Below are positions 11,641 through 22,513 of a stretch of 64,000 nt of DNA, one piece after another (the stretch's first letter is position 1; the number at the start of each line of letters is the position of its first letter). The stretch is from Alisma plantago-aquatica. Its lineage: Eukaryota > Streptophyta > Magnoliopsida > Alismatales > Alismataceae. Under the pieces are notes generated by a model. That model saw nothing but the letters and a program-made list of their open reading frames with translations, was not told the DNA's origin and made no database searches. The position numbers were made by a program, and so were the translations under genes. The stretch is taken from assembly GCA_963693085.1 (NCBI GenBank), contig OY856413.1, positions 471,264,879-471,328,878 on the forward strand. Reading direction: 5' to 3'.

Positions 11641-12134
11641 ATAGGGCTCACAACAATAATAGTTTAGTGGCGGTGGTAGCAGAGGTTGTGGAAAAATATC
11701 ACAAACATGGTCTTTAGGGCCAGCAGGTAGGGGTCAAGGACGACCATGGGAAACAGCTAGGCTCTATGCTATGAGCTAGCTAGAAGGAGTGGTCAACCCA
11801 CAAGCCGTAACAAGTCATATGGAACTTTTTATTCTAGCTCATCTACATCTACATGTGTATCTGTTTTAGTTGACTTGAGTGTGACACACTCGTTTATCAC
11901 TAGAGAGGTGATAAATAGCTCTAACTTGCATGTTAGTTGTAAGGATGATGGCCTTTCACTAGAAACCCCTTTGGTTGACCATTTTGCAGAGGTGTGTACA
12001 TCTTGTGTTCTTTCTTTCTCAGGATGCAACACTCAAGTGGATGTCATGCCACTTGATATGCATGGATTCAATGTAATCTTAGGGATGGATACCTTAGAGA
12101 AGTACAAGGTTGTTTTGCATTGTAGTTCCAAGTT
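11641..12134 (+). pseudogene. Gypsy protease remnant, unit A
   Basis: The aspartic protease region is recognised from THSFIT after the active site and NVILGMDTLEKY further on (about 12069-12105). The active-site triplet reads Asp-Leu-Ser instead of Asp-Ser-Gly, so it would be inactive. The unit B copy at 63300-63594 has a different lesion at this site, a short deletion giving a stop. Confidence 0.78.
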
Positions 12135-13010
12135 GTGACGTTTTGTGATGGTGATGTCTCTTGGACTTTCCAAGGAGATAGGAAGATCCTTCCCACCTAT
12201 CTATTTTCATCTGTGACAGCAAAGAAGTTGATGAGACAAGGGTGTGAAGCTTTCCTGGCACACATGGTGGACACCAAGGTGAGGAGTCCTAACATCCAGG
12301 ATGTACCAGTGGTGTGTGAGTTTGAGGATGTTTTCCCAGATGAGTTCCTTGGTGTTCCACCCCTAGAGTATTTATTTTGAAATCAATCTAGTTCCTGACA
12401 CACAACCCATAGAACAAGAACCCTACATGATGGCTCCAAATGAGATGAAGGAGTTGAAGAGGCATGTAGGAGTCATTGGAAAATGATTTTAAAAGTGTGA
12501 GCACTTCCCCTTAGGGTGCTCTAATGTTGTTTGTGAAGAATAATGATGGTTCTATGAGGCTTTGCATAGACTATCAATAGTTGAACACGGTCACAATGAA
12601 GAACAAGAAACTGTTGTCGAGGATAGATGATTCGTTTGATCAGTTGAGAGAGACTATAATGTTTTCCAATGTAGATCTGAGGTCAAGATATCATCGTCTA
12701 AGGACCAAGGCAGATGACATGCCTAAGACTTCTTTTAGGACTAGGTATGGTTATTATGAGTTCATGGTTATGTTGTTTGGTATAACCAATGCACCGAAAA
12801 TGTTGATGGACCTGATGCACAAAGTGTTCAGACTATATCTTGACCAGTTTGTGGTGGTGTTCATAAATAACATCTTGATAAACTCCAAGGAAAATTAACT
12901 ACATGAGCAACATCTTCGTCAGACATTCAAGTTGTTAAGGCAGCATAGGTTGTATGCCAAGTTCATTAAGTGCGACTTTTGGTTGACTGAGGTGTCTTTT
13001 CTTGGACATG
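12135..13010 (+). pseudogene. Gypsy reverse transcriptase remnant, unit A
   Basis: The fingers/palm region is clear at 12581-12898, with a Ty3/gypsy-type [10 protein letters not shown] block. The catalytic motif, normally containing two Asp residues, reads FINN at 12860-12871; both Asp codons have become Asn codons by G-to-A changes, which abolishes polymerase activity. Stops lie at 12379 and 12895. The reading is cut at 13016 by a minus-strand LTR element and resumes at 17562. Confidence 0.85.
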
Positions 13011-13015
13011 TCATC

Positions 13016-15774
13016 TGTCACGGAACCGGAATCCCAGTCCCATGAACCAAACGTATACCAAAGGCGAAATGCGGAAGCGTAAAGCTTAGCACACATGAAC
13101 ATATAACAAAATACAAGCACCAACATAAACTCAATAATCAACAATATATATTAAGCAACATCATTATATTACATGATTTGAATTACATATTCGAGAGTCA
13201 CAGTGTACAAGTCTGCTCATGTATACTATATCTGGATCTTACAACTAGTACACCTAGCAAAGCTCACCGAGCCCATCAACCTTCTATCCATCTCTGGACC
13301 TAAAAACAACATACGAGAAATGGGTCAACACACGAGGTGTTGAGTATGGGCCGAAAGAAACACATATATATAAGCTTTGCATAATTTTGAAAAGATTTCA
13401 AGACTAAATGAACAAGAATAAACATGTTAATTGTTTAACAAATGTGAAACCATATTTTATGTCATTTCACTCCATTATACCAACAATATCAAACATGTTT
13501 AAGGCCTTTGACCATCTTCCCGTCGGAAGGGTCTGTAAGGGTGCTCAAGATTAGCTACCCTTTTATACGAGAGGGACCTCAAGGTCGTAACCAAGAGCCC
13601 TTTATCAACAATATTATAATGGAGTTCCATATATATATATATGTTCAAGTTATAAAACAGACGAAGCAAACATCGAGTATGACATATCAATACTACATGG
13701 CAATATTTGAGAAAATAGACAAACAAGCATACAATATATGTCTTTTCAAGCAAGAAATCGATAGTCATATAACTAGATAAGGCCCATACCTGATTCAGAG
13801 ATTTTACAACCTAACATATCCTTCACCATCTATCCATATGCCAAACCTGATTAACAACAAGATTACATATATGCATTAGATTCTCATTGTTAACCCTAAT
13901 TGGGTGCATTTTAGGGTTTTGGCCAAGTTGGTTTCAAGGTGTTTATTGGTTCATTATATGATATTTTATTGATCTAGAGGTCATCATGATGGTGTGGTTC
14001 AAGTTTCATATCATTATGATGTTCCATGGATTACATATGACCATTTAGAGGTTCATGTTCCTTAGTACACATTAAAGGATCAAAGACTCATAATAGAGTA
14101 ATCAAGGTAAAAGATTATCAATGAAGAAGGGCCAAGCATAAAGGATGGTTTTAGATTAGCAACACTTGGTCATTAGAAACACATAACAAGATTAGCAATT
14201 TAGGGCAAAGTTCAACATTAAAGTCCAAACTAAGCACAAATGTGCAATGGAGGTCATTCCTGAACAATGGGTCGATTAGGGTCCTCATTAGTGTTACAAG
14301 AGCAAAAGAACTACTGATTTGATGCTTAGGAGGATATAAGTATATCAAAGATTCAAACTTCATCATAATCATGCATTAAAGTCCATGGACAAGCTACAAC
14401 ATGTATTAGGGATAACCATGGATCAAAAGGGGATCTTAAGAGCTCAACTTGGTTCAAGGTGAATAAATATTATTGATTTCATGATTAAGAGAGTGAATAG
14501 TCATTAAAGATGCAAGATTGATCATAATAGTGAAATAATGTTCTCAAACATGACTAGTGTTAGTATTTTCAAGAAATCAGGGAACAAACATTAGAATTAG
14601 GACCTGGAACCATGCCCAATTGGTAGGTCTCGTCGAGTTGATCAATTTGGTATATTTATATGTCTAATTTGGCCAAGGGATTTGGGAGATATCGATTTTA
14701 GAAGATCAATAAGAAAACTATAGAGATAAGATGTGACACCTACATGTATTTCCATTGTGGGCCGGATCCCTTGGATCACGATCGAACGACCACCCCAAAA
14801 TCCTCTTCATCAGCGTTCATGGTCCACAATCGACGCCCACCACAGCCAAACGCGGTCAGGGTGGTGGTGGTTGGCTTTAGTGTGTCTCCATCTTCAACCG
14901 TCGCCAGCAGATCGGACGGCCGCGTGGCCTTCGTCTCCCAGCGGGCATCCCATTCGGGAATGCTCTGTTTCTTCCGTGGAACAGGGGAGGTACAGGGGTC
15001 CCGTGCCCCAACCAAACGCCATGGCCCTCGTGTCCACTTAGCCCGGGGGAAGAAGCAGCAAAACTGCTGGAGGTTCGGGGTACGCCGGCCGCTTGGAGTC
15101 CAGCCATGGGTGCCACTGTGGTGTCGTGCGACGGAGCTGGATGGCTGTCGTAGCCGTCGACTAGCAAAACCAGCCGCCCGGGAAAACCGATGCAAGGAGG
15201 ACCGAGAAGGGAGAAGGGGGGTCTAGGGTTAGACAAGGAGGGGGGGTTTATATATTGATCAAAAGATAGGGTTAGACCCAACTCTCATGCGCCTCCCTCG
15301 CTGTCCGATTTGGCGGCAGGGTGAAACAGGGTTTCCAACCCTACGCTTCTTTCCCAAAAAGGGAAACGCAGAAGGAAGCCAACACATGGGCCGAGAAACC
15401 AGACTTTGGGCCCAAAAGCAAGGAAAGGGTTATTTTGGGCTAGAACAAAGGTGTATCCAAGAAAATTCATATAAAGTCGTAGCAATGTCCGAATAATCTC
15501 AAATTTGGACCATAGCTTCATAATAGGGTCAAGAACAACTGTGCAAAATATCAAATCAAAAAGATCATGTATGATCAAGATTTTAATCAAAGGATTCAAG
15601 GGTACAACAACACTAGGATTTCATGCATATATGTGTATCATATTGACTCAAAATGTGGAATCTTTGACTTTGGTGGACATTATAGAGTTATGAAGTCAAA
15701 GGAGACATAAATAGTGAGGGATTAAAGTAACCAGAGTAATTATGCACAAATAGGAGAAAAACCACTTTATCACA
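13016..15774 (-). repeat. 3' LTR (2.76 kb) of the 13016-17556 element
   Basis: It starts TGTGATAAAG and ends CGGTTCCGTGACA on the minus strand. A GC-rich block at 14740-15240 follows the TATA box and holds overlapping open frames on both strands (up to 160 codons). These look like a by-product of base composition, and no domain is recognised. Confidence 0.75.
15247..15254 (-). promoter_or_regulatory. TATA box in the minus-strand LTR
   Basis: TATATAAA on the minus strand, followed by a C-rich stretch and then the GC-rich block. It lies about 520 bp into the LTR, which implies a short U3 and a transcribed R-U5 of about 2.2 kb. Confidence 0.55.
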
Positions 15775-17530
15775 TCCTTCCCTCCTTAAAAGAAATTTCG
15801 TCCCCGAAATTCATCCATGATTTAAGTTAAGAGTCAAGTCAAGATCCATCGGGTCTGGCTATTCAACCATGGTTGTCAAGGCATTCCCTACAATGGGATG
15901 CATACATAGTCTATCATCATGTAGGGTGTACCCATCTCGATTTAGTGTTCCCTCATAACATGAAATTATCTTGGCATCAGGGTTTACCCATCCCTAGTAT
16001 CCTTGAATTAGGGTTCATATTCATAACTTCATAGGGGGACAAGGTGTATCATAAAAATCTAGGTTATCAATTCACAAACGAACATGTCCTCAATCATGAC
16101 TTCCAAATTTGGTTATCATTAAACGTCTATATTTCATCATTATACTAGATTTCATGCATTTTTATGTTTTCCCCAAAATTTATACCAACTCTACTCAATT
16201 ATGTTCATTATTTTTCATTTCAAATATAAAATTAGACAATTTATTCATCATGTTTATTCAAGTTATGACTCCAGGAGTATTGTCATATCAAGTTGATCAT
16301 TTGGGTATGAGATTAGGCATGTTACCCTGATTATTCAAGTTGAGATTTCATGACATCATCATATTTAATTTCATGATTTGAAAGCTACATATTTTATGTA
16401 TAGTATGATTTCATACTAGTTCTAGCTTATGAGAGTGGCTATTGCATATATATCAAGATTTTAACTTAAGTGAGATTCTTTCATGTATTGAGCATCATTC
16501 GAGGAACAATATTATCATCAACATCAAGGTTTTGAAACTTTCTCACTTGTATCAGAAAGAGCTCCACAAGCTCAAGCCGCTCAAGCTAAGATATATATAT
16601 ATATGTCCAACAAGACATGTTAACCAAAATTTCTACCCGTAACATAAATTTCTATCCATCTTAAGGGTAACCACTAGATTCCTTTATATGCAACTACTAA
16701 CCCGAGTATGAGGCTCATCATGGATATCACACATCATATACATCATCTTGGGTCTTGGGACATCTCCCTCACCTATATACATATATCAAGCATCAATTAT
16801 TCAATTGCCTCTTTCTCTAGGGTTAGATATTTTCATAGGACATCTAGGGTTCAACGCTTTCAAGGAAACCACACACTAGGTCACTCAACTCCTATACTTA
16901 GAAGTATTCTAGCTAGGGACTCATCATCAAGTATTTCATCATTCATATTATTCAACATTTCAAATATTTTGGAGTTTAGGTACTCTAACCTTTTCCCGAT
17001 ACGGGTCAACTCATATCAACATGTCACCATATTCATATGTCCCATGCTAGAGGTCTTCCTTTGTAAAGAGATTGAGACCCGTGTTGGTCTCGAACCATAT
17101 ATCATATCTCCCCACATACAAGACTAGGTACAAGCAAGCATGTCCACCCACTAGCTATGTTTAGCACATCAACCAAATGGTATGTATCATACAAGGTGCT
17201 AGGTGTAGCTAGGGTTGCATGGTCAAACTCATCTCATATCGTCAAACATACTTAACCCTCCTCAAACATCTTGGGTCCTATAAAACATCAACATCATCAT
17301 CAATATCCTAATCATCATCTTAGGTTTCTAGGTTACTCACATGCCTAACATATATCATGGCTCTAGACAACTCTAGAGACTATCACTATCATCTGAACTC
17401 TCTCATCTAGACTTGATGTTACATCTCTTTCTCTTAGATTGTATGGAAACTCACTGCCTTTCTGTGTGTGGTAACATTTTTCATATGTACATATAATAAT
17501 ACTTGAAATATGTTTTCTCCAACGTTTAAC
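15775..17530 (-). other. Internal region of the 13016-17556 element, non-coding
   Basis: Next to the LTR is a purine tract (AAGGAGGGAAGGA on the minus strand, 15775-15787). Beside it is a TTTCGGGGACGAAA block (about 15795-15810), a sequence widely found at the 3' end of plant gypsy elements. The rest shows scattered stops in all frames and no recognised domain. Confidence 0.65.
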
Positions 17531-17561
17531 CAGGCGATGAAAACCACTTTATCACATCATC

Positions 17562-18540
17562 TCTTCTAGGGGATTTTGTATAAGCCCTAAGAAGGTGGAG
17601 TCGGTGTTGGGGTGGGAGCAACCCAAGACACCGTCTGAGGTTCAAAGCTTCCTAGGTATAGCTAGTAACTACGGGAGGTTCATCATGAACTTTATTGCAG
17701 TAGCTTTTCCTTTAACCAGACTAACTACGGAAGGTGCTCATTTTATTTCGAATGAGAATTGTCAATGTTCTTTCCAGATGTTGAAGGAGAAGCAGACAAC
17801 TGCTCCAATGTTGGTGTTGCCAGAACCCAGGAAAGGTTACTTTGGTTTTTGTGATTCCTCAAAGGATGGTTTGATATATGTGTTGACGAAAGATAAGAAT
17901 GTGATTTCATTTATTTCACGACAACTTAAGAAACACAAGGAGAACTACCCAAGTCATGACTTGGAGTTAGCGGCTATGGTTCTTTCCTTGAAAATCTTGA
18001 GGCATTACCTTTATGGTGAGAAGTGTCAAATTTACACAAATCACAAGAACTTGTGATACATCTTTTCAAAGTAGGAGTTGAACATGAGGTAGAGGATACA
18101 TATGGAGCTAATTAAGGACTACAACTGCACAATAGATTATCATCCTGGAAAGGTGAATGTAGTGGTTGATGCATTGAGTAGGAAGTCATCTTCATCATAA
18201 TCACAAATACAACACATTTGCACACAATGGTGTGTCACAAGTGGGATACTCTAGTGTCTCTTTGGTAGATGAAAGTACATATGAAGATTTCCATGTTGGC
18301 AGGTTTGCTAGACGGTTATAAGTAAAGCTGATTTTGATGCAACATATCATATATGCACATAGGGATGATACTGTGATATTGAACATCAACTCAGAGTTTG
18401 GTAGTAGGGAGTATGATGAATTTCACGAGACAACTAACGTGACAATGTGTTTTCACAACTGAATAGTGGTTCTTGACGTTAGTGGTTTGAGGGAGATCGT
18501 GACGGAGGAAGCTCATTCCTCAATGTATTCTATGCACTAA
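17562..18540 (+). pseudogene. Gypsy RNase H and integrase N-terminus remnant, unit A
   Basis: Continues the reverse transcriptase after the insertion. The connection and RNase H region is open at 17595-18056 and contains the typical LELAAMVLSLKILRHYLYG block. The end of RNase H, with a DALSRKS-like motif, runs to about 18195. The start of the integrase zinc-finger region (EEAHSSMYS) is recognisable near 18505-18535, and then similarity stops abruptly. The integrase core and 3' LTR are missing, so the element is truncated on the right. Confidence 0.82.
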
Positions 18541-20066
18541 CATATATGTACGAGAAAGGGTATTTTGAGTTTTTTTCTCACTTTATTATTGTATAAAAAT
18601 ATCATTTCATGGTCTTTTTCATTAAGAACCTCAACTAATTTTATTTAATAAAAATCATATTCTAATTTTTAAATTAGTATTGATAATTTGAGTGTTAACA
18701 CTTTCTCTAAGGTTAGGGGTTTATTTATTTATATCATCATTTCACTTCAACTTGGTAAAAGATGACTTATAGTGAGGGGATTTCAACCATCACAAAATTC
18801 CGATAGGGAAAATGATGCCAAGACCCTCACAATTATCAGCCTAGACACCTTAGTGAAATTATTATAAAATTAGAGTATTGTCAAGTTGAATTATTCAAAA
18901 TGATTATTCAATGCATGACACTTTCACTTGTGTATAACCAGCCTTCACATATTAACATCCATGTTAGAACCTAAAAGCAATTCCTGGGATTGGGGATCTT
19001 TATTATGCCTATCCTGGCAGATCAGACCCAAATATATATCATGTACAATACAAAGAAATATGTCTATAGGTAAATGAAGTTTGTTACAAATACAAAAATA
19101 GCACTATTGAAGAAATAATATATGACAACTACTTTACCACTCGAAAAGTTTACATTGTATGACAAAGAGGTTGTATGGCAAAGAGGTCATGAGTTTGAAA
19201 CCTCCTGACAATGAGATGAATATAAGAGAACTACATAATGAAAAAAATAAAGACTTAGTCTAAGTATCATAAATTGTAACATTCCCCAATTAACATTCCA
19301 ATTTGTTGAATCATATCTCACAATAAGAATTCTAATTTTTTTTGTGATCAATTATATAATAAGCAATAAAATTAACATTAGCAACCATGTCAAATAAAAA
19401 ATTTAGTTCAAGTAATTAGTTATATTTGATCATTGAATAACAGATATAATGGTATTTAAAATCATGTTTAAAAGTTATATACCCAATAATAAAGGAAAAT
19501 AACTTATCTAGTTGAGGCAAAATATTCGCTTGACGAGAGAAACATGAGAAGAAATAATAAATTTGAGACTCTTCAATGAACACTAAGCAAGATTCACTCC
19601 CAATTGAATAGATTTCTTGATGGAAAAAGATAATGCCAACTTATTTTATGGATATGAGGGAAGAGAAGAAAGAATAAGAGAATTGGTTTGAGGAAATGAG
19701 AAGATATGAGGAGTTTATATATAAGATATTAGGGAAGTAAATTGGTAAAAAAATCCATTGAAATAAAATTACTATTGGCTTTGCAATGGCTAGCAGGGGC
19801 AGTCTATGCCATGTAGCACTCTCTGAATGAAGACAAAACTCCTTTTGATATCTTCATTCAGGGGAAGCCATGTGGCACAACTTGTTGTGTCAGGCTGTTG
19901 CTAAGGTTTTTTTTATGCCATTCATTTCGAGATCTGAACTCTCTTTTCTCGCACAAAACTCTTCTACCACAGTAAGTTATTTTAAACTAGTCATTGCGGC
20001 TTTTAATATGGTCTAACTCGTCCACTCAATTTTTCTAAAAAATAAAATTATCATAAAAAAGAAAAC
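18541..20066. other. Non-coding AT-rich DNA
   Basis: No gene is visible. A pol III box-B-like GAGTTTGAAACCTC at about 19190 could be an old SINE scrap, but it has no box A or poly-A. A perfect 11-bp hairpin lies at 19823-19861. Confidence 0.5.
19823..19861. repeat. Perfect 11-bp stem hairpin
   Basis: CTGAATGAAGA (19823-19833) pairs with TCTTCATTCAG (19851-19861) over a 17-base loop. Near-identical GCCATGT(A/G)GCAC words flank it as direct repeats (about 19808 and 19867). It is too short for a typical plant microRNA precursor; it may be a MITE scrap. Confidence 0.5.
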
Positions 20067-20317
20067 AAAATTACAACAAACAAACCGTCGGCGAGAGTTG
20101 GCGCACTGGTTGAGGCTCGGGGGCCCTTAACAAAGGGTCACGGGTTCGAAACCCAACTGCAACACTCTCGGAAGTGAATTGAGCGTGTCAGGTCATCCGA
20201 CCTCTGATCTGGATTAAACGGGTTACCGGGTTTGCATGCTATTCGGGGCCCCCCAGGTAGGCGTCGGGCGTTGCCCAACGGCGTCCCTGGGTCATCAAAA
20301 AAAAAATTACAACAAAC
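20067..20317 (+). mobile_element. tRNA-derived SINE
   Basis: Box A TGGCGCACTGGT (20099-20110) and box B GGTTCGAAACC (20143-20153) form an internal RNA polymerase III promoter with tRNA-like spacing. The body is GC-richer than its surroundings and ends in a run of A (about 20297-20306). The 15-bp target duplication AAAATTACAACAAAC flanks it (20067-20081 and 20303-20317), as expected for LINE-assisted insertion. It encodes no protein. The family is not identified. Confidence 0.9.
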
Positions 20318-20640
20318 CTTTTTGAGTTCATATAGTAAGAATTTGGTACAAACCCCTTTGAGTTGAAACAAATCTATATGATATTCTGAACTGGAGGGAT
20401 CTACAATCCAATTTGGTGATGTGTGTGGAGCTGGCGCTTTGTAAAAGGCTAGTTGAAACCACATTCGATAGCATTAACATCTTATTACTAAATATATAAT
20501 GAATGGCGTTAGAAATGAATGTGATATTCAAGATGTATATAGAATGAGAACTGAATACAAGAAAAAGTTACCAGTGCTATTTTACTTTAGACAATATACA
20601 ACAAGATCTTTTGTGTAAAAGAAATATGCTGAAGGCAAAT
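20318..20640 (+). repeat. Local direct duplication, copy 1
   Basis: Similar to 21063-21360. Shared blocks include ATAGTAAGAAT, GAAACCACATT, and TCTTATTACTAAATATATAA, followed by a diverged tail ending in GAAATATGCTG. The content is non-coding and unrecognised. Confidence 0.75.
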
Positions 20641-21062
20641 TAGTATTAGAAGATCTTCATGTATGAGTTTTTATTCGATACTGAATAGCTCATGCTCAAT
20701 ACTCATAATTATTTGCGAATATGTGATGTTCGGTTCAATATTTTTCTCTTATATCGGTGTTTTTCTGTTCCTAAGTTACATTTTCTATCATTAAGTGAGT
20801 CGTAGATTCACATTCTAAAGAGGCTTGTATATGCTTGCTTTTACTATAATATGCAATCATTGGATCTGTGTTTGGCCGTGACTTTGAACAAAACTGGGCC
20901 CATCGGCCTATCGGCCCATTTCCTAGTGTGACTAGGAGTTCTCAGTTGCACAACACCCCTTCAAGTACCCAGATGTTGATTTTCTTGACACTTCTGAAAA
21001 TTAATTGAGTTGATGGGAAAAATGATCAAGGAAAAAAAATTGGTGATTATTTGCTGAAACTT

Positions 21063-21360
21063 GTTTGAGTTTTGTATAGTAAGAATCCGGTATAAATCTA
21101 TTTAATAGTTTTAGGTGGAGGAATCTACAGTCAGTGATTGTGTGGGTGCGGAGCTACCGCTCTCGGAAAAGCCGAGTCGAAACCACATTTGGTGGCATTA
21201 ATATCTTATTACTAAATATATAATGGATGACGTTAGAATATGAATGTGTTGTCATGATATATGTAGAATGAAAACTGAAAACAAGATAAAGATACCAGTA
21301 TTATTTTACCTGTAACCGATATACATCAAGATCTTTTTTGTAAATGAAATATGCTGTAAC
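21063..21360 (+). repeat. Local direct duplication, copy 2
   Basis: Second copy of 20318-20640, about 740 bp downstream and just beyond the 3' end of the F-box pseudogene. It could be duplicated 3' flanking DNA of that gene or two copies of an unnamed repeat. Confidence 0.75.
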
Positions 21361-21449
21361 GGAATGTCATGTAACTAGATCACTTAGGTTTTACCTAGAA
21401 CACAACTTGATTCGTAACCAAAAATAAGAGAAGAGGGGCTGGGCTAAGG

Positions 21450-22463
21450 CTACGTTAGATGTTTTGTACAATCCAGTGGCATGTCCAATAAAAATAATTT
21501 CAGATGATCTAATTCCGGAAAGAGAATGGGAACGGAAACTTTCTTGGTCACTGGATCGTAATAGTAAAACCGATGTGCATTTGTCGCCGCCAGCAGCAGC
21601 TGGCCATCGTCCGTCAACCCTAGTGGCAGTGGGCGCCAGCCCGGCTGAGGGTCAAAAACGTAACGTTTCTCCCATATCTTGTGGGATCCCCTGCCTTCGT
21701 CTCCATGTCCTTCTACCGTTGTTAAGAGCCACATGTCTATGCTAATTAACAGACGGTGCTCTTCATCTTTATAACGGTAATATTTCAGGAGGCACAACGA
21801 CCCTTCAAAAGGGGTGAGCTTGAAATCATCTAGATGGAAGCAATACGGCATGTCCAGGACTGAAAAGTGCCTGAGGGTGTGCTGCGGTCGGAACTCTTCT
21901 TTCTCCATATCGAAAGCGAGCAGGAAGGGTTCGTTGGCTTTTGGCTCTCTCGCATACGGGGCAAATCCATACGCGACCCATCTACGCAGATCATATCGCC
22001 GCAGACGTTGAAAGGAGGCGGCGCAACCTCCCGCCAGCTACCATAGTTGCTCCCAGAGGCGTTCAGGGTGAGCACCTCGCAACTCATCGGTCCAGGATAG
22101 TCTATTCTAGGGAGCGACGGTTCTTTATGGCATCCGGACGGAAAAAGAGCCGCGCCAACTTGTTGTGAGTTGCAGCAATTAATTGTCGATCGAAACAATA
22201 ATCATACTCATCGAACCTCGGTGATGGATCTGGCAGCCGTCGAATTTCCCCTGAAGAGGGAAACAACAAGAAAAGTTCGGGTCCTCTCTGTCACTCTAAC
22301 ACTACAAACTCCTGTATTGATCCAGACATTAGAAAGACGAAGTTCTGTGCAGTTCGAGATCCAAACTGGTCAAAACTAAGAACACTCGAGAATTCTGGAG
22401 CATCCAGACCTAATTATGAACGTCCGGTTTTCTGACGTCAATGGAGGACATGTGAAGCATCGT
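21450..22463 (-). pseudogene. F-box gene, C-terminal F-box-associated domain (3' part)
   Basis: The last 150 codons are open (stop TAG at 21450-21452) and resemble the F-box-associated C-terminal domain of plant SCF substrate receptors, for example KIWEKRYVFDPQPGW and a following YYYDPVTKKV stretch. Upstream, another frame continues the domain with SWREVAPPPFNVCGDMICVDG; the two join at a frameshift near 21976-21981. Stops further upstream break the link to the F-box. In an intact protein this part would select targets for ubiquitination. The N-terminal F-box lies at 32832-33056, beyond a 10.4-kb transposon. Confidence 0.82.
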
Positions 22464-22472
22464 GAGGTCTCG
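22464..22472. repeat. Left 9-bp target duplication of the composite transposon
   Basis: GAGGTCTCG, repeated in direct orientation at 32831-32839. Nine bases is the hallmark length for Mutator-like elements. Confidence 0.85.
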
Positions 22473-22513
22473 GAAAAAAAACCAAACTAACAAAGTATAC
22501 TTTTACTAACTTA
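22473..22513. mobile_element. Outer tip of inverted element 1, cut off by the Helitron
   Basis: GAAAAAAAACC through TTTTACTAACTTA matches the terminal 40 bp of element 2. The sequence resumes at 26980 with TTTATCACACTAACC, so joining 22513 to 26980 rebuilds the terminus seen intact at 30111-30160. Confidence 0.85.

Larger units (their letters stand above)
13016..17556 (-). mobile_element. Non-coding LTR retrotransposon on the minus strand, with 5' LTR almost lost
   Basis: The 5-bp target duplication TCATC flanks it (13011-13015 and 17557-17561). Termini are TGTCACGG at 13016 and TTATCACA at 17556. Read on the minus strand, a complete 3' LTR is 13016-15774. Its boundary is set by CACTTTATCACA, which recurs at the far right end, and by a purine tract at 15775-15787. 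Only about 20 bp of the 5' LTR remain before 17556, and no primer site is visible. No retroelement domain was found inside, so it is non-autonomous or gutted. Confidence 0.82.

Noticed and set aside
13499..13780. Overlapping frames of about 90 codons on both strands
   Set aside because: Within an LTR and spanning a TA microsatellite; no domain and unlikely composition.
20138..20464. 108-codon minus-strand frame
   Set aside because: It runs antisense through the SINE body and its poly-A, so it is a by-product of SINE sequence.
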